Assembly: GCA_046483315.1 (NCBI GenBank)
Contig: JAWODJ010000026.1
Location: 15,871 to 79,870 of the forward strand
Source: PXAP01 sp046483315
GTDB lineage: Bacteria; Bacteroidota; Bacteroidia; Bacteroidales; PUMT01
Direction: 5' to 3'
DNA: 64,000 bases
The translations under genes and the position numbers were made by a program. Below the pieces are notes generated by a model. It ran no database searches. It was given only the letters and a program-made list of their open reading frames with translations, and was not told the DNA's origin. Each line of letters starts with the position of its first letter. The first letter of the stretch is position 1. This document shows positions 53,701 to 61,594 of the stretch, one piece after another.

Positions 53701-54268
53701 TTTCATAAGTATCCGGATCAGAGGCGGCACATGCTTCATCACTTCGCGGTACAGGATCACCACCTTTGAATCCTCTGGCTGACACGTCAATATTTGCTTC
53801 CATGATGAGGGTGTTGGTAACGATTATTGCCAGTACTCCTCCTTTTTCGCCATCCCAGGCCATTGCTTCGAGTGTATTGGTGATCCTGGCTGATTCATAA
53901 CCTTTAACCTTTACCAGCTGTGCTGTTTCAAATGCATCATATTCTTTAATAAGTTCCCGCGTAAACCTGACAGTGTCATTATCGATCCGGTCCACCAGGA
54001 GAAATTCATAATTCCCTGATTTATTTATATCCTGCTGTCTCCCATATTCCGTTGGAGTATCTACAGTGATTACGCTGAGTCCTTTCATCTGTATCAGCAG
54101 TACTGTATCGCCGGACTGGAAATGTGAAGGGTTTCTTACTATAACAGACTGGTTGCCTATAATTGAATCAACCGCAGAATAGGAATTGATAACACCTGAT
54201 ATTTCAGTTTGAGATTGCAGGTCAGCTAAATAAAAAAGTAAAAGAAGGGAAATTAATGAGACATGCAT
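50720..54268 (-). CDS. glycine-rich, Ig-repeat adhesin with type B T9SS sorting domain
   Basis: Large surface protein of 1182 aa from the ATG at 54268. A GTG 21 codons upstream (54331) is less likely, because the signal peptide starts at MHVSLISLLLLFYL. Residues about 30-470 resemble a pectate-lyase or glycine-rich adhesin fold with four poly-Gly runs (GGGGGNGKFAGGGGG, GGGGGGSTEYG, GAGGGGGGGM, GPGGGGGGGA). Then come four Ig-like repeats of about 90 residues, each opening with a TIC-x(2)-TP pattern, plus a partial fifth, with paired Cys residues. The last 85 residues are the gliding-motility-associated C-terminal domain (TPTGFSPNNSGLNDRF; NDWEGRNQNGVPLPEDTYYY; YKGFIVLKR), the type B T9SS signal. 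PorP/SprF and PD40 genes follow in the operon. Confidence 0.92.
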   Translation of the reverse strand: MHVSLISLLLLFYLADLQSQTEISGVINSYSAVDSIIGNQSVIVRNPSHFQSGDTVLLIQMKGLSVITVDTPTEYGRQQDINKSGNYEFLLVDRIDNDTVRFTRELIKEYDAFETAQLVKVKGYESARITNTLEAMAWDGEKGGVLAIIVTNTLIMEANIDVSARGFKGGDPVPRSDEACAASDPDTYENFSFPAGSDKAGKKGESPATYYLDEDENRFPLGNDFTNGWGRIATGGGGGNGKFAGGGGGSNFDVGGFGGNESAECPDFKVDGLEIGGIRGSSLIDQLFDAEGNFTDRFYLGGGGGGSTEYGERTASSGGSGGGVVIIIANYIDNTGDFGIYADGKSVTQVATAGAGGGGGGGMVVASIDNYIASLDMYARGGKGGDVDHETMAGPGGGGGGGAIIHSGATLPAEVTPYILPGASGTNLQQNDPYGSSIGSPGGVIENLEVTLNGILFNGILTEKHTICEDTSPGIIEGTRPRGGETPYLYEWYRKTDGTEWLKIDGAEDMDYQPEPLVETTSYLRVVKDQDFPQVIDSSNYLTITVQPKIIGNIISEEQTICEGETPVDIEGDPLTEGGTGVFEYQWNKYTEADQQWLEADNENDQLNYTPPALYDSTFYVRIAFSGACIDTSNIVPVNVHPAIINNTLDDDQTICHGDTPAPVSAPQQVTGGLGEGSYVYIWESSTNSEWNTVDDSGNNASYPPGSLTADTRYRRIVESGNCRDISPPQIINVLPLISDNSISEDQTICFQGTPELFTGSEPAGGDGSYTFRWESATENASWATAEGETNNSDYLPPALSDTTYFRRIVYSGSNDACKDTSNTVSVDFHPFSYADLIETTDTICAGEQSELSFTLSGENPWTLVFSDGNEDFTINEIETGSFISPVSPGTSDSATYSYHIVSLTDKFGCTSIDEHLTGSATVRVYAYPEPDAGSGGEVCGPVFDLNATPGFGRGLWEISSATAQFSPDAASPDAAVTVDEYGTHEFVWTETNWQCASGNSISVTFYEQPVDVFAGEDQKLHYIFETHMEAEIPEDMISSANGMWELLEGTGNIVFPEDPGTLVTDLSFGENIFVWTIYNGVCEPASDQITVLIEDLDTPTGFSPNNSGLNDRFIIKGLENSSVNELTIFNRQGNVVYRAVNYKNDWEGRNQNGVPLPEDTYYYILNVDNQHSYKGFIVLKR

Positions 54269-54411
54269 GAACTTCTGTCCATCCGCTGTTTCAGCAAAAA
54301 TTACCCCGTACTTAAAGATATATTTGAACACAATTATTATTTGAACAATTATTCAGGATGCAGCCGAGGAGAAATTTAAGGATAAATCCGGCTGTAATAA
54401 ACAAATATAGT

Positions 54412-54444
54412 AATTACTAGAATAAATGATACAGATGAGTGAAA
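54412..54444 (-). promoter_or_regulatory. candidate promoter of the adhesin-PorP-PD40 operon
   Basis: On the minus strand a full TATATTTG -7 box (54419-54412) follows a TTTC (54444-54441) at 21 bases, a near match to the -33 TTTG. The leader would be about 140 bases. Confidence 0.35.
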
Positions 54445-54537
54445 CTATTTTTATAAACAAAGGATTAATGATTTCAGATTTTATTCACCCTACGGATTAT
54501 CAATAAAGGCCGGTACTTTTACGGCTATGCCATCCGG

Positions 54538-57500
54538 CTAACTGCTATGTTCATTATCAGGTGCATACGGAAGCCTGAAAAAGAAACAGCTTCCTTTCAT
54601 ATACTCACTGGTATACCCGACTTCACCACCCGATTGTTCGATTATATTTTTTACTATTGCTAGGCCAAGTCCTGTTCCTCCCGATTTCGATGTAAAGTTC
54701 GGAGTAAACATCTTATCCCTTATCTCTGCCGGGATACCTTGTCCGTTATCAGTAATTTTTACAAGTGCCGTTTCTTGTTCCTTAATCAGCTCGATTGTTA
54801 TGATCCCTTTTTTGTTTTTCGGGACTGACTGAATTGCGTTTTTTAAAAGATTAATAAATACACGGTTAAGCTGTATCTTGTCAGATATGACATTTAGTTT
54901 TCCTGTCCCGTTTAACCGGACTATTATTTCTGTGTTTTCAGTATTTGAAAACAGAGTGGCGATATTTGTTATCGTATTAACTATATCGACTTTTCCCCTG
55001 TTTGCTCCGGGAAGTTTGGCGAAATGAGAAAAAGCTGTGGCAATTGATGAAAGGTGGTCTATTTGTTCGACCAGGTTACGGGTGGTTTTTCTCAGCAATT
55101 CGTCCCAGTTTTCAACTTTATCATCCCATGATCTCTGCAGATGCTGGACACTTAATTTCATAGGGGTCAGGGGATTTTTTATCTCGTGAGCAATCTGTTT
55201 GGCCATTTCTCTCCAGGCACTTTCACGTTCAGAACGGGCAAGAAGTCCGGCACTGTTTTCCAGTTCCATCACCATCCTGTTGTATTCCTTTATGAGACTT
55301 CCTATTTCGTCATCACTTTCGTAATCTATCTGCTCATTTGACTTTCCGATTGATAGTTCGCGAAGCTTTTTCTGAATAAGCTGAAGGGGTTTTGTTATAG
55401 TGTTAGATACTATTATTGCCAGGAGGATGGTTATCAGGATAAGAATAGCATAAATATTTGCCACTGCAACTACAACGGTGTAGATCTCTTTTTTAAGGAT
55501 AGATTGTCGTGTAAAATATGGCAGATTAAGATAGGCCAGGATCTTATTATCAGCATTGGTAAAAGGTACATAGGCCGAAAGATAGGAAAGATCGCTTATA
55601 GATTCATTGTGAACAAACCTTGAATTGTTTTTCAGCAGCATTTCCGAGTATGCCTCAGGATCCATCTGTTCTCCGATAAGGCCCAGCTCGAATACCTCAG
55701 GTCTGGATGAAGCGTAAAGATTTCCTTCCAGGTCATATAAATTTATATCTGTATAGAATACGTTGGAAAACTGTATCAGCAGGCCTGTTATATAATAGCT
55801 CATTTCCGGTGTCAATTCGTTTTCCAGTCCCAGCCTGTATTCAAGCTCCACCAGAACAGACTGAATTTTTTCACTGATACTCTCATACTGTTTGTTTTCA
55901 AACTGCCTTATATTATAGTAAACAGTCCCGGCACCGATTATAATAAGTGACAGAAGAAGTACACCTATCATGGAAAATTTGATTTTGTTCTTGAAGTCAA
56001 TTCTCCATCTTTTGATACTTACCGGATATTTGCATATCAGAAGCGCTAAACTGTAGAGAAGGAAAAAAAATGCAAAACTGTATGTAAATGATGTAAGTAA
56101 ATCGATTACTGTTGTTTCAGGTTTGCTTAGTACAATAACATTTTCTTCGTCAATCTGATAAATGAGGTGTTCATATCCCTCTTTTTCCATAAAATAGAAC
56201 TCTTTGTCAGATGACTCTTCGTCAGGCTCCAGGATTAGCGGATAAGAATAAGATCCCGAACGGGTTATAAGCTGGCCATTGTTATATTTTGCATGTGAGT
56301 ACTGTATCATGGCCATATTGCTGCCAAACTTACCTTCCAGAAGCAGCTCCGGGTAGCCAAGCTGATCATTAAGCAGTTTGCTGTCGAGAGATATGAACAG
56401 TGTTTTTTCATAAGGATATTCGCTGTATTCATAAACAATTGTTCCAAGGTAGCTGATTCTGCCATTAAGGTTATCCAGGAAATAGAAGCTTGAATTGGAT
56501 GAAACAGGTATTCCGTAATTTTCTGCCATGTCATAGAAGAAGGAATAGCAATCGACAAGTTCATTCACATCCTCCAGTAAAAGATCAAAATCATGCCCGC
56601 AGGAGGCAACCTGTAATTCATATTTCCTGAAATAGCCATTGAAATAGTTGCTTTCCAGGTAATCAAATAATTCATGATCATCGTGGTACGGAGATTCAAG
56701 CATGGTGAGAACGGTACTGTCATTCTCAAGGTTGGTATCAATATCTTCAAGAAGGAATTCGGCAATCTGATCGCGTTCATTTGCCAGGTTTACGACAAGC
56801 AACTGCCTGATATTTTTTTCTTTTTCCCTGCTTTTGTTGGTAATAAAAGCAAGGGAAAATATTGAAATCAAAAGAACCAGAAATACCTGCAACGAGTATT
56901 TATATCTGTAATTAAAAAACCTTATAATGGTAATACTGCCCGTCAAAGCAATAAAAAATATAAGTGCATAAATATTTACCGGGATTTCCAGTGCATTGAA
57001 AATAAGAATTCCTGAAATAAACGAAGCCAGGAAGATAAGGATGAAACTTTTCAGCTCTACCAGCATCGACGACAGGAATACTACCCTGTCGGTGATAAGC
57101 ACCAGAGAGGCCAGAAGTATTGCAAGAATAAGGTAGGCAACAAAGCTGAACTGATTCAGATAAAAGAAATTATAAACTTCGAGCTGGATGTTTGAGTCAT
57201 GAACAAGACCGGCGAACATATAATGGAAAAAAAGCATGAAGGCAACAAGTGAAAGGTTCATAACCAATACCCATAAAATGCATTTTGTCTTGCAGGGATT
57301 GTTCCCGCTGTCGAATAATCTGAAATGGACAGAGAAGCAGATAGCAATGAAGAGTATTAAAACAGAATTAATAAGAAAATCTCCCAGGGATGGGAAAATT
57401 GAAGATTTAGCATAATGATGAGGCTGAAACAGGGAATAATCTTTCAGGATTTGTGGGAAACCTGTTTCCAGCATCATGTATCTTGATATTATTAGTAAGG

Positions 57501-58260
57501 TGATTACAGCCAGAAACCAAAGGTTCATGCCATAAATCGATTTGAATCTTAAAATGTAAAAGCTTTTATACAGGAAAATCAGCAGAATAAGTATTCCCAG
57601 TGAATACATAATACATGAGAGCAAAGAGAATGTCCTGCTGTAAACCGGAGGATAAGGTTCAATCAGGCAAAAAAGAAAGTTCCCGTCAGGGTCTTTTATT
57701 ATGTTGGTTTTTTCACGGTCGAATCCCAGCTCTGCTTCTGCAAAAAGCTTAAAGTCGGGATGAAAATCATTGGTAAGGAATTCGTTTTCGAAAACATAAT
57801 CATGTTTTATCAGTATAAGACCGAAAAGGTTCAGGGAGTCGCCGGCTTTCATTTGTGTAACCGCAAACCACCCGTTACCGGGGTTGATCATATTTTCTTC
57901 CCAATCCGGCAGGGTATCGTCTGTCTGGAGTGGCAGTATATTACTGTTCCAGAATTTAACATCCTGGTTATCATATGCAATAATTACTATGCCGTATTCA
58001 TCGTAAAGATCATAATATTGTTCTGCATAGCTGTTTTTAAAAACATCCAGTCCTTCTTTTTTTATTATGTCTGCAATCTGCTCAAGACTTTCATTTGCTT
58101 TTTGATATTTATTATCAAGAACTGATTGAAAATGGATGGTGCTGATGCTTTTTGAGTCAAGAGTAATGATATTCCTTTCCAGGATTAAAGCTGCTGCACC
58201 TGCAATAAACGCGAGAATAAGAAGACGGTAATTGTACAATGTTTTATGAGCTTTTGTCAT
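54538..58260 (-). CDS. large NtrY-like sensor histidine kinase
   Basis: Membrane histidine kinase of 1240 aa, long for its class. It has an N-terminal helix (residues 10-27), a first outside domain (about 30-205), then a block of nine or ten membrane helices (about 210-480). A second outside domain follows, then helices near 725 and 770, a third outside segment, a helix near 935 and a HAMP domain. The H-box is MAKQIAHEIKNPLTPMKLSVQ near residue 1020, NtrY-like. N-box NLLKNAIQSVPKN, G1 DNGQGIP and G2 GGTGLGLAIV follow. No response regulator is adjacent. The signal may be membrane-borne. rlmH lies 72 bp upstream; the adhesin operon is downstream on the same strand. Confidence 0.92.
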   Translation of the reverse strand: MTKAHKTLYNYRLLILAFIAGAAALILERNIITLDSKSISTIHFQSVLDNKYQKANESLEQIADIIKKEGLDVFKNSYAEQYYDLYDEYGIVIIAYDNQDVKFWNSNILPLQTDDTLPDWEENMINPGNGWFAVTQMKAGDSLNLFGLILIKHDYVFENEFLTNDFHPDFKLFAEAELGFDREKTNIIKDPDGNFLFCLIEPYPPVYSRTFSLLSCIMYSLGILILLIFLYKSFYILRFKSIYGMNLWFLAVITLLIISRYMMLETGFPQILKDYSLFQPHHYAKSSIFPSLGDFLINSVLILFIAICFSVHFRLFDSGNNPCKTKCILWVLVMNLSLVAFMLFFHYMFAGLVHDSNIQLEVYNFFYLNQFSFVAYLILAILLASLVLITDRVVFLSSMLVELKSFILIFLASFISGILIFNALEIPVNIYALIFFIALTGSITIIRFFNYRYKYSLQVFLVLLISIFSLAFITNKSREKEKNIRQLLVVNLANERDQIAEFLLEDIDTNLENDSTVLTMLESPYHDDHELFDYLESNYFNGYFRKYELQVASCGHDFDLLLEDVNELVDCYSFFYDMAENYGIPVSSNSSFYFLDNLNGRISYLGTIVYEYSEYPYEKTLFISLDSKLLNDQLGYPELLLEGKFGSNMAMIQYSHAKYNNGQLITRSGSYSYPLILEPDEESSDKEFYFMEKEGYEHLIYQIDEENVIVLSKPETTVIDLLTSFTYSFAFFFLLYSLALLICKYPVSIKRWRIDFKNKIKFSMIGVLLLSLIIIGAGTVYYNIRQFENKQYESISEKIQSVLVELEYRLGLENELTPEMSYYITGLLIQFSNVFYTDINLYDLEGNLYASSRPEVFELGLIGEQMDPEAYSEMLLKNNSRFVHNESISDLSYLSAYVPFTNADNKILAYLNLPYFTRQSILKKEIYTVVVAVANIYAILILITILLAIIVSNTITKPLQLIQKKLRELSIGKSNEQIDYESDDEIGSLIKEYNRMVMELENSAGLLARSERESAWREMAKQIAHEIKNPLTPMKLSVQHLQRSWDDKVENWDELLRKTTRNLVEQIDHLSSIATAFSHFAKLPGANRGKVDIVNTITNIATLFSNTENTEIIVRLNGTGKLNVISDKIQLNRVFINLLKNAIQSVPKNKKGIITIELIKEQETALVKITDNGQGIPAEIRDKMFTPNFTSKSGGTGLGLAIVKNIIEQSGGEVGYTSEYMKGSCFFFRLPYAPDNEHSS

Positions 58261-58332
58261 TGTCTTTTATCCTTTTAAAATAGCGGTTTGATTTTATGGC
58301 AGATCACACTCAGATAACTGTTTTTTTGAATG

Positions 58333-58803
58333 TTAGTGATGATAAGGTTCTCCATTTATAATTGTCATGGCTCTGTAAAGCTGCTCAACCAGAATCAATC
58401 GCACCATCTGGTGTGTGAAGGTCATCTCTGAAAGAGATATTATCCTGTTTGCCCTGGAGTAAAGTTCTTCAGGAAAACCATATGCCCCTCCCGTGACAAA
58501 AATAATCTCCTTATATCCCATGATAATCTTTTTTTCTAAAAATCCTGCAAATTCCGGGGAACTAAAGCTTTTTCCTTTTTCATCAAGAAGGACCAGAAAT
58601 GATGATTTATCGATACCTGAAATTATCCTTCCGGTTTTCCTGGTTTTAGTCCTGCGCGCCGGCGAACCTTGCTTTTTAGCGAATTCTTCAATAATTTTTA
58701 CCTCAAGGGGGATATACCGTTTTACTCTTTGTGTATAAATATCGATACCCTCCTTAAGATAAGATTCCTCAGTTTTACCGGTAAATAAAAGCTTTATCTT
58801 CAT
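58333..58803 (-). CDS. rlmH: 23S rRNA (pseudouridine1915-N3)-methyltransferase RlmH
   Basis: SPOUT-class methyltransferase of 156 aa that methylates pseudouridine 1915 in helix 69 of 23S rRNA. The deep trefoil knot part is VTGGAYGFPEELYSRAN, and the family tail FTHQMVRLILVEQLYRA ending in GEPYHH is complete. Normal length and start. A TATATTTG box lies about 150 bases upstream on the minus strand. Confidence 0.97.
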   Translation of the reverse strand: MKIKLLFTGKTEESYLKEGIDIYTQRVKRYIPLEVKIIEEFAKKQGSPARRTKTRKTGRIISGIDKSSFLVLLDEKGKSFSSPEFAGFLEKKIIMGYKEIIFVTGGAYGFPEELYSRANRIISLSEMTFTHQMVRLILVEQLYRAMTIINGEPYHH

Positions 58804-58979
58804 TTATGCCACTTTTTTGGATATTTTCCTGAATAATCAAACTTCCTTTCCGTATATTGCATTAGTTTTTTCATTCAGCCTGATATATTAAATAATTGGC
58901 TTGTTTTTTGTTGTAAAAAATTAGTTTATTCTTCTATCAGGTGCTGAAATATACAAATATAAACAAGCTTTATTGTTGC

Positions 58980-58997
58980 CATTGTATATTTACAATG
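58980..58997. repeat. perfect inverted repeat in the rlmH/DUF4783 divergent region
   Basis: CATTGTA, a 4-base centre TATT, then TACAATG: a 7-bp dyad lying 55 bases before the DUF4783 gene. A minus-strand -7-like TATATTTG is at 58961-58954, next to it. The spacing suits a repressor or activator site; no regulator can be named. Confidence 0.35.
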
Positions 58998-59051
58998 TAA
59001 TTATGTGTTTATTAGATACTGATGTATGTTAATCAATAAATTTAATTCGAG

Positions 59052-59471
59052 ATGTATATTAAGAACCGTCTGGTGATTTATTTGTTGTACACATTCTTTT
59101 GCTTTGCTTTAACAGGGGCCACTGTTTCCCTTGATATTCCCAGAGGAATAGCAGAATCCCTAAATAAAGGTAATTCCAGGGATCTTGCCCGGCATTTCAA
59201 TATCAATATTGAACTGGTTATTCTTGATAACGAAGATGTTTACAGCAAATCTCAGGCCGAACTCATTCTGAGAAATTTCTTTTCGGTAAATAAACCGGTT
59301 AAATTTGAAGTACTTCATCAGGGAGGGAAAGAGTCATCCCGTTATGCAATCGGGAATCTTGAAACCAACAAAGGTAATTTCAGGATTTATTTTCTGCTTA
59401 AACGGAGCAATGGAGATTCTCTTATTCATCTTCTCAGGATTGAACCGGTTGAAGGCAATACCCGTCCTTAA
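59052..59471 (+). CDS. DUF4783 domain-containing protein
   Basis: Small exported protein of 139 aa with a signal peptide (residues about 1-27) and one NTF2-like DUF4783 domain, a family largely confined to Bacteroidota. Recognisable points are IPRGIAESLNKGNSRDLARHF, NEDVYSKSQAELILRNFF and GNLETNKGNFRIYFLLKR. No function is established. The gene is alone: rlmH is divergent upstream and the sigma-factor gene convergent downstream. Confidence 0.85.
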   Translation: MYIKNRLVIYLLYTFFCFALTGATVSLDIPRGIAESLNKGNSRDLARHFNINIELVILDNEDVYSKSQAELILRNFFSVNKPVKFEVLHQGGKESSRYAIGNLETNKGNFRIYFLLKRSNGDSLIHLLRIEPVEGNTRP

Positions 59472-59515
59472 CAATAGCATATTGATCTTTGTAAGTAAAT
59501 CCCGGCTTTTTTTTC

Positions 59516-59551
59516 AAAAAAAATACCCTGTCCGGCATTGGTCAGGGTATT
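59516..59551 (-). terminator. intrinsic terminator of the ECF sigma factor gene
   Basis: A 9-bp stem (AATACCCTG, 59522-59530, with 59543-59551), extended by two inner G-C pairs across a mismatch. On the minus strand it is followed by a run of T residues (59523-59516). It lies about 130 bases after the sigma-factor stop, just past the end of the convergent DUF4783 gene. Confidence 0.65.
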
Positions 59552-59679
59552 CTAAAGTATAATACAGCGAATTTCAAATCTTAATAATGATGCTAAAAGT
59601 TTATGATATAGCATGGAAAACCGGTCACAGGTAAAACACTTTGATAATCATGATCTTATGTGTGATTATCACGGGTGTT

Positions 59680-60195
59680 TCATGATTGCCCCGGTTCGTA
59701 TTCTTCAAGAGCTTTCATAAGTTTTTTCCTTGAGAAGAAGATTCTGCTTTTTACTGTACCGATATTCAGATTCATCTCTTCAGCAATTTCCTTGTATTTA
59801 TAGCCTGATGTGTGCATTTCAAAAGGAATCCTGAATTCATCTTCAAGATCACTCACTTTCCTGGTTATTTCATCAAGTGAGATTTGTGAATCTGGTTTGG
59901 ATGAAGCAGATTCTTCAGCCTTGTTAAGGAAGTAAAGATCTTTGGTGTTATCAAATGCTGTATTTTGCTTTACCGTCTTTCTGTAATTATTTATGAAAGT
60001 GTTTTTCAAAATAGTGAATGTCCATGCCTTGAGATTTGACTGATCGGTAAACTGCTCACGATATGTTAATGCTTTAAGAAACGTTTCCTGAACAAGGTCA
60101 CGGGCGTCTTCCTGGTTGGAAGTTAAGCTGTATGCGAATCTTTCCAGATTTTTCTCTAATGTAACCAGTTGATGATTGAATTCTATTGCAGTCAT
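59680..60195 (-). CDS. ECF-type RNA polymerase sigma factor
   Basis: Alternative sigma factor of 171 aa with only regions 2 and 4. Region 2 contains NQEDARDLVQETFLKAL and KAWTFTILKNTFINNYRK. Region 4 is YKYKEIAEEMNLNIGTVKSRIFFSRKKL, the helix-turn-helix that reads the -35-type element. No anti-sigma factor gene and no sus genes adjoin it, so it is not of the usual SusCD-linked kind. It has a very good consensus promoter of its own at 60228-60259. A B12-type MerR gene lies 314 bp upstream on the same strand. In several bacteria such MerR-B12 regulators sit near ECF factors and carotenoid genes; no carotenoid gene is here. Confidence 0.93.
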   Translation of the reverse strand: MTAIEFNHQLVTLEKNLERFAYSLTSNQEDARDLVQETFLKALTYREQFTDQSNLKAWTFTILKNTFINNYRKTVKQNTAFDNTKDLYFLNKAEESASSKPDSQISLDEITRKVSDLEDEFRIPFEMHTSGYKYKEIAEEMNLNIGTVKSRIFFSRKKLMKALEEYEPGQS

Positions 60196-60509
60196 GTTTG
60201 TTTAGTTTTAATGTTATAATTGTTTAACAAAAGTAAAAAGAAAATAAACTAAAAACAAATATTTAATAAAGAAAAAGTCTAAATAAATGTTAAATAACCT
60301 GTAAATAACTGCTAAATAGTTATGTAGAATGATTAAAAATAACAAAATGATTAATCAAAAAGGCATAAAGATAAACAAAAAATGATTTTTGGGTTGGATT
60401 GTCAGGGAGTTATTAAAATATGAGGGGAGCAATACCAGGTAAATCCCTGTGCGGAAATTTATAAAGTATTTCCGGAATCGATTCTTTCAGGAGGTGAACA
60501 AAAAAAGGA
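60196..60509. other. AT-rich intergenic region upstream of the ECF sigma factor
   Basis: 314 bases between the MerR stop and the sigma-factor start. It holds the sigma-factor promoter (60228-60259) and is otherwise very AT-rich, with many AAAT runs. No ORF or hairpin with a T-tract was recognised. Confidence 0.5.
60228..60259 (-). promoter_or_regulatory. promoter of the ECF sigma factor gene
   Basis: Read on the minus strand: TTTG (60259-60256), a 20-base spacer, then TACTTTTG (60235-60228). Both elements and the spacing match the Bacteroidota primary-sigma consensus exactly. Transcription would start about 25 bases before the ATG at 60195. Confidence 0.65.
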
Positions 60510-61391
60510 TTAAATTGTACTCAGAATTTCCTGGAAGTGTTTTACAGATTCAATCTTAAAAAGATTGGATGGTAAATCCCTGTTAATTTTAGCAGTCTGA
60601 TAACCCGTAACGAAAATTGTTTGTCCGGGGAAAGCTCCGGCTAGTTTCTGCAGGTATTCCTGCAGGGCTTTTTCTGCTATTCCTGTTGTAAATGAGGTAA
60701 GGAAATATTGTGCTTTCTGTATCTGGATGATCTTTTTCAGATCTTCAAATGGAACAGCCTGCCCCAGATATATGACTTTTATTCCGTTTTTCTTCAGAAG
60801 GTATGAATAGAAAAGCAGGCCCAGCTCATGAAGTTCATTTTCGTGAAGGAATAAAATAAAATTAACCGGGTTTGATCTTGTTACGGGGGACTGACCGTCA
60901 ATAGCAACAATAAGTTTTTGCCGCATCAGGTTGGATACGAAATGTTCCTGGGCAGGATTGATAGAACCGGTTTGCCAGAACAAACCAATTTTTTCAAAGA
61001 AGGGATGCATTACCCGGACAAGTGTCTCTTCAAATCCTATTCTGATAATTGAGTCTGAAAGTATCTTATCAAATTTCCATTCATCAAGATCGAGCATTGC
61101 AATTACCAGGTTTTCTATCTGTATATCCGGGTTGTGAGTTTCACTTGATATGTGAATGACTTTCTCTTTAAGTTCATCCTGGCTTAGCTTTGACAAGTGC
61201 GATATCTTTATACCATGACTGTTAAGAATTGAAATATTTAGAAGTTTCTTAAGATCTTCATCACTGTAAAGCCTTATATTTGTATCTGTACGTTCAGGAT
61301 TTACTATACCATATCTTTTTTCCCATATCCTTATCGTATGTGCTTTTATTCCTGACAGCTCTTCAAGATCCTTTATGGAGTAACTGGCCAT
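60510..61391 (-). CDS. MerR-family regulator with B12-binding domain (CarH-like)
   Basis: DNA-binding regulator of 293 aa. Residues 1-70 are a MerR winged helix (IKDLEELSGIKAHTIRIWEKRYG). Residues about 90-165 are the helical B12-cap with the W-x9-EH motif (Trp139, Glu149, His150). From about 175 a Rossmann B12-binding fold follows, with His188 in ENELHELG as the likely lower cobalt ligand. In the light-sensing CarH of Thermus the residue after the motif Trp is His132, which binds cobalt after photolysis; here it is Gln140. So B12 binding is likely but the photochemistry may differ. The gene sits upstream of the ECF sigma gene, same strand. Confidence 0.88.
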   Translation of the reverse strand: MASYSIKDLEELSGIKAHTIRIWEKRYGIVNPERTDTNIRLYSDEDLKKLLNISILNSHGIKISHLSKLSQDELKEKVIHISSETHNPDIQIENLVIAMLDLDEWKFDKILSDSIIRIGFEETLVRVMHPFFEKIGLFWQTGSINPAQEHFVSNLMRQKLIVAIDGQSPVTRSNPVNFILFLHENELHELGLLFYSYLLKKNGIKVIYLGQAVPFEDLKKIIQIQKAQYFLTSFTTGIAEKALQEYLQKLAGAFPGQTIFVTGYQTAKINRDLPSNLFKIESVKHFQEILSTI

Positions 61392-61594
61392 AATTTGTAT
61401 TATTTGTTGACTGGTTCTTCTGGTATATTATACATTACTATGTGAATAATTATATATGGATCTGTTATAAAACCATTAACAACAGATTCTTATTAAAAAA
61501 AAGAATATCCTGACAGTAATGGGAATGTATAAACAATACTATTAACAAATAAAACAAAAAAAAGTTTTAATTATTACTCATAATAGAATCTGAA

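Noticed and set aside
54269..54331. Longer GTG start for the adhesin
   Set aside because: It would place 21 hydrophilic residues ahead of a normal signal peptide.
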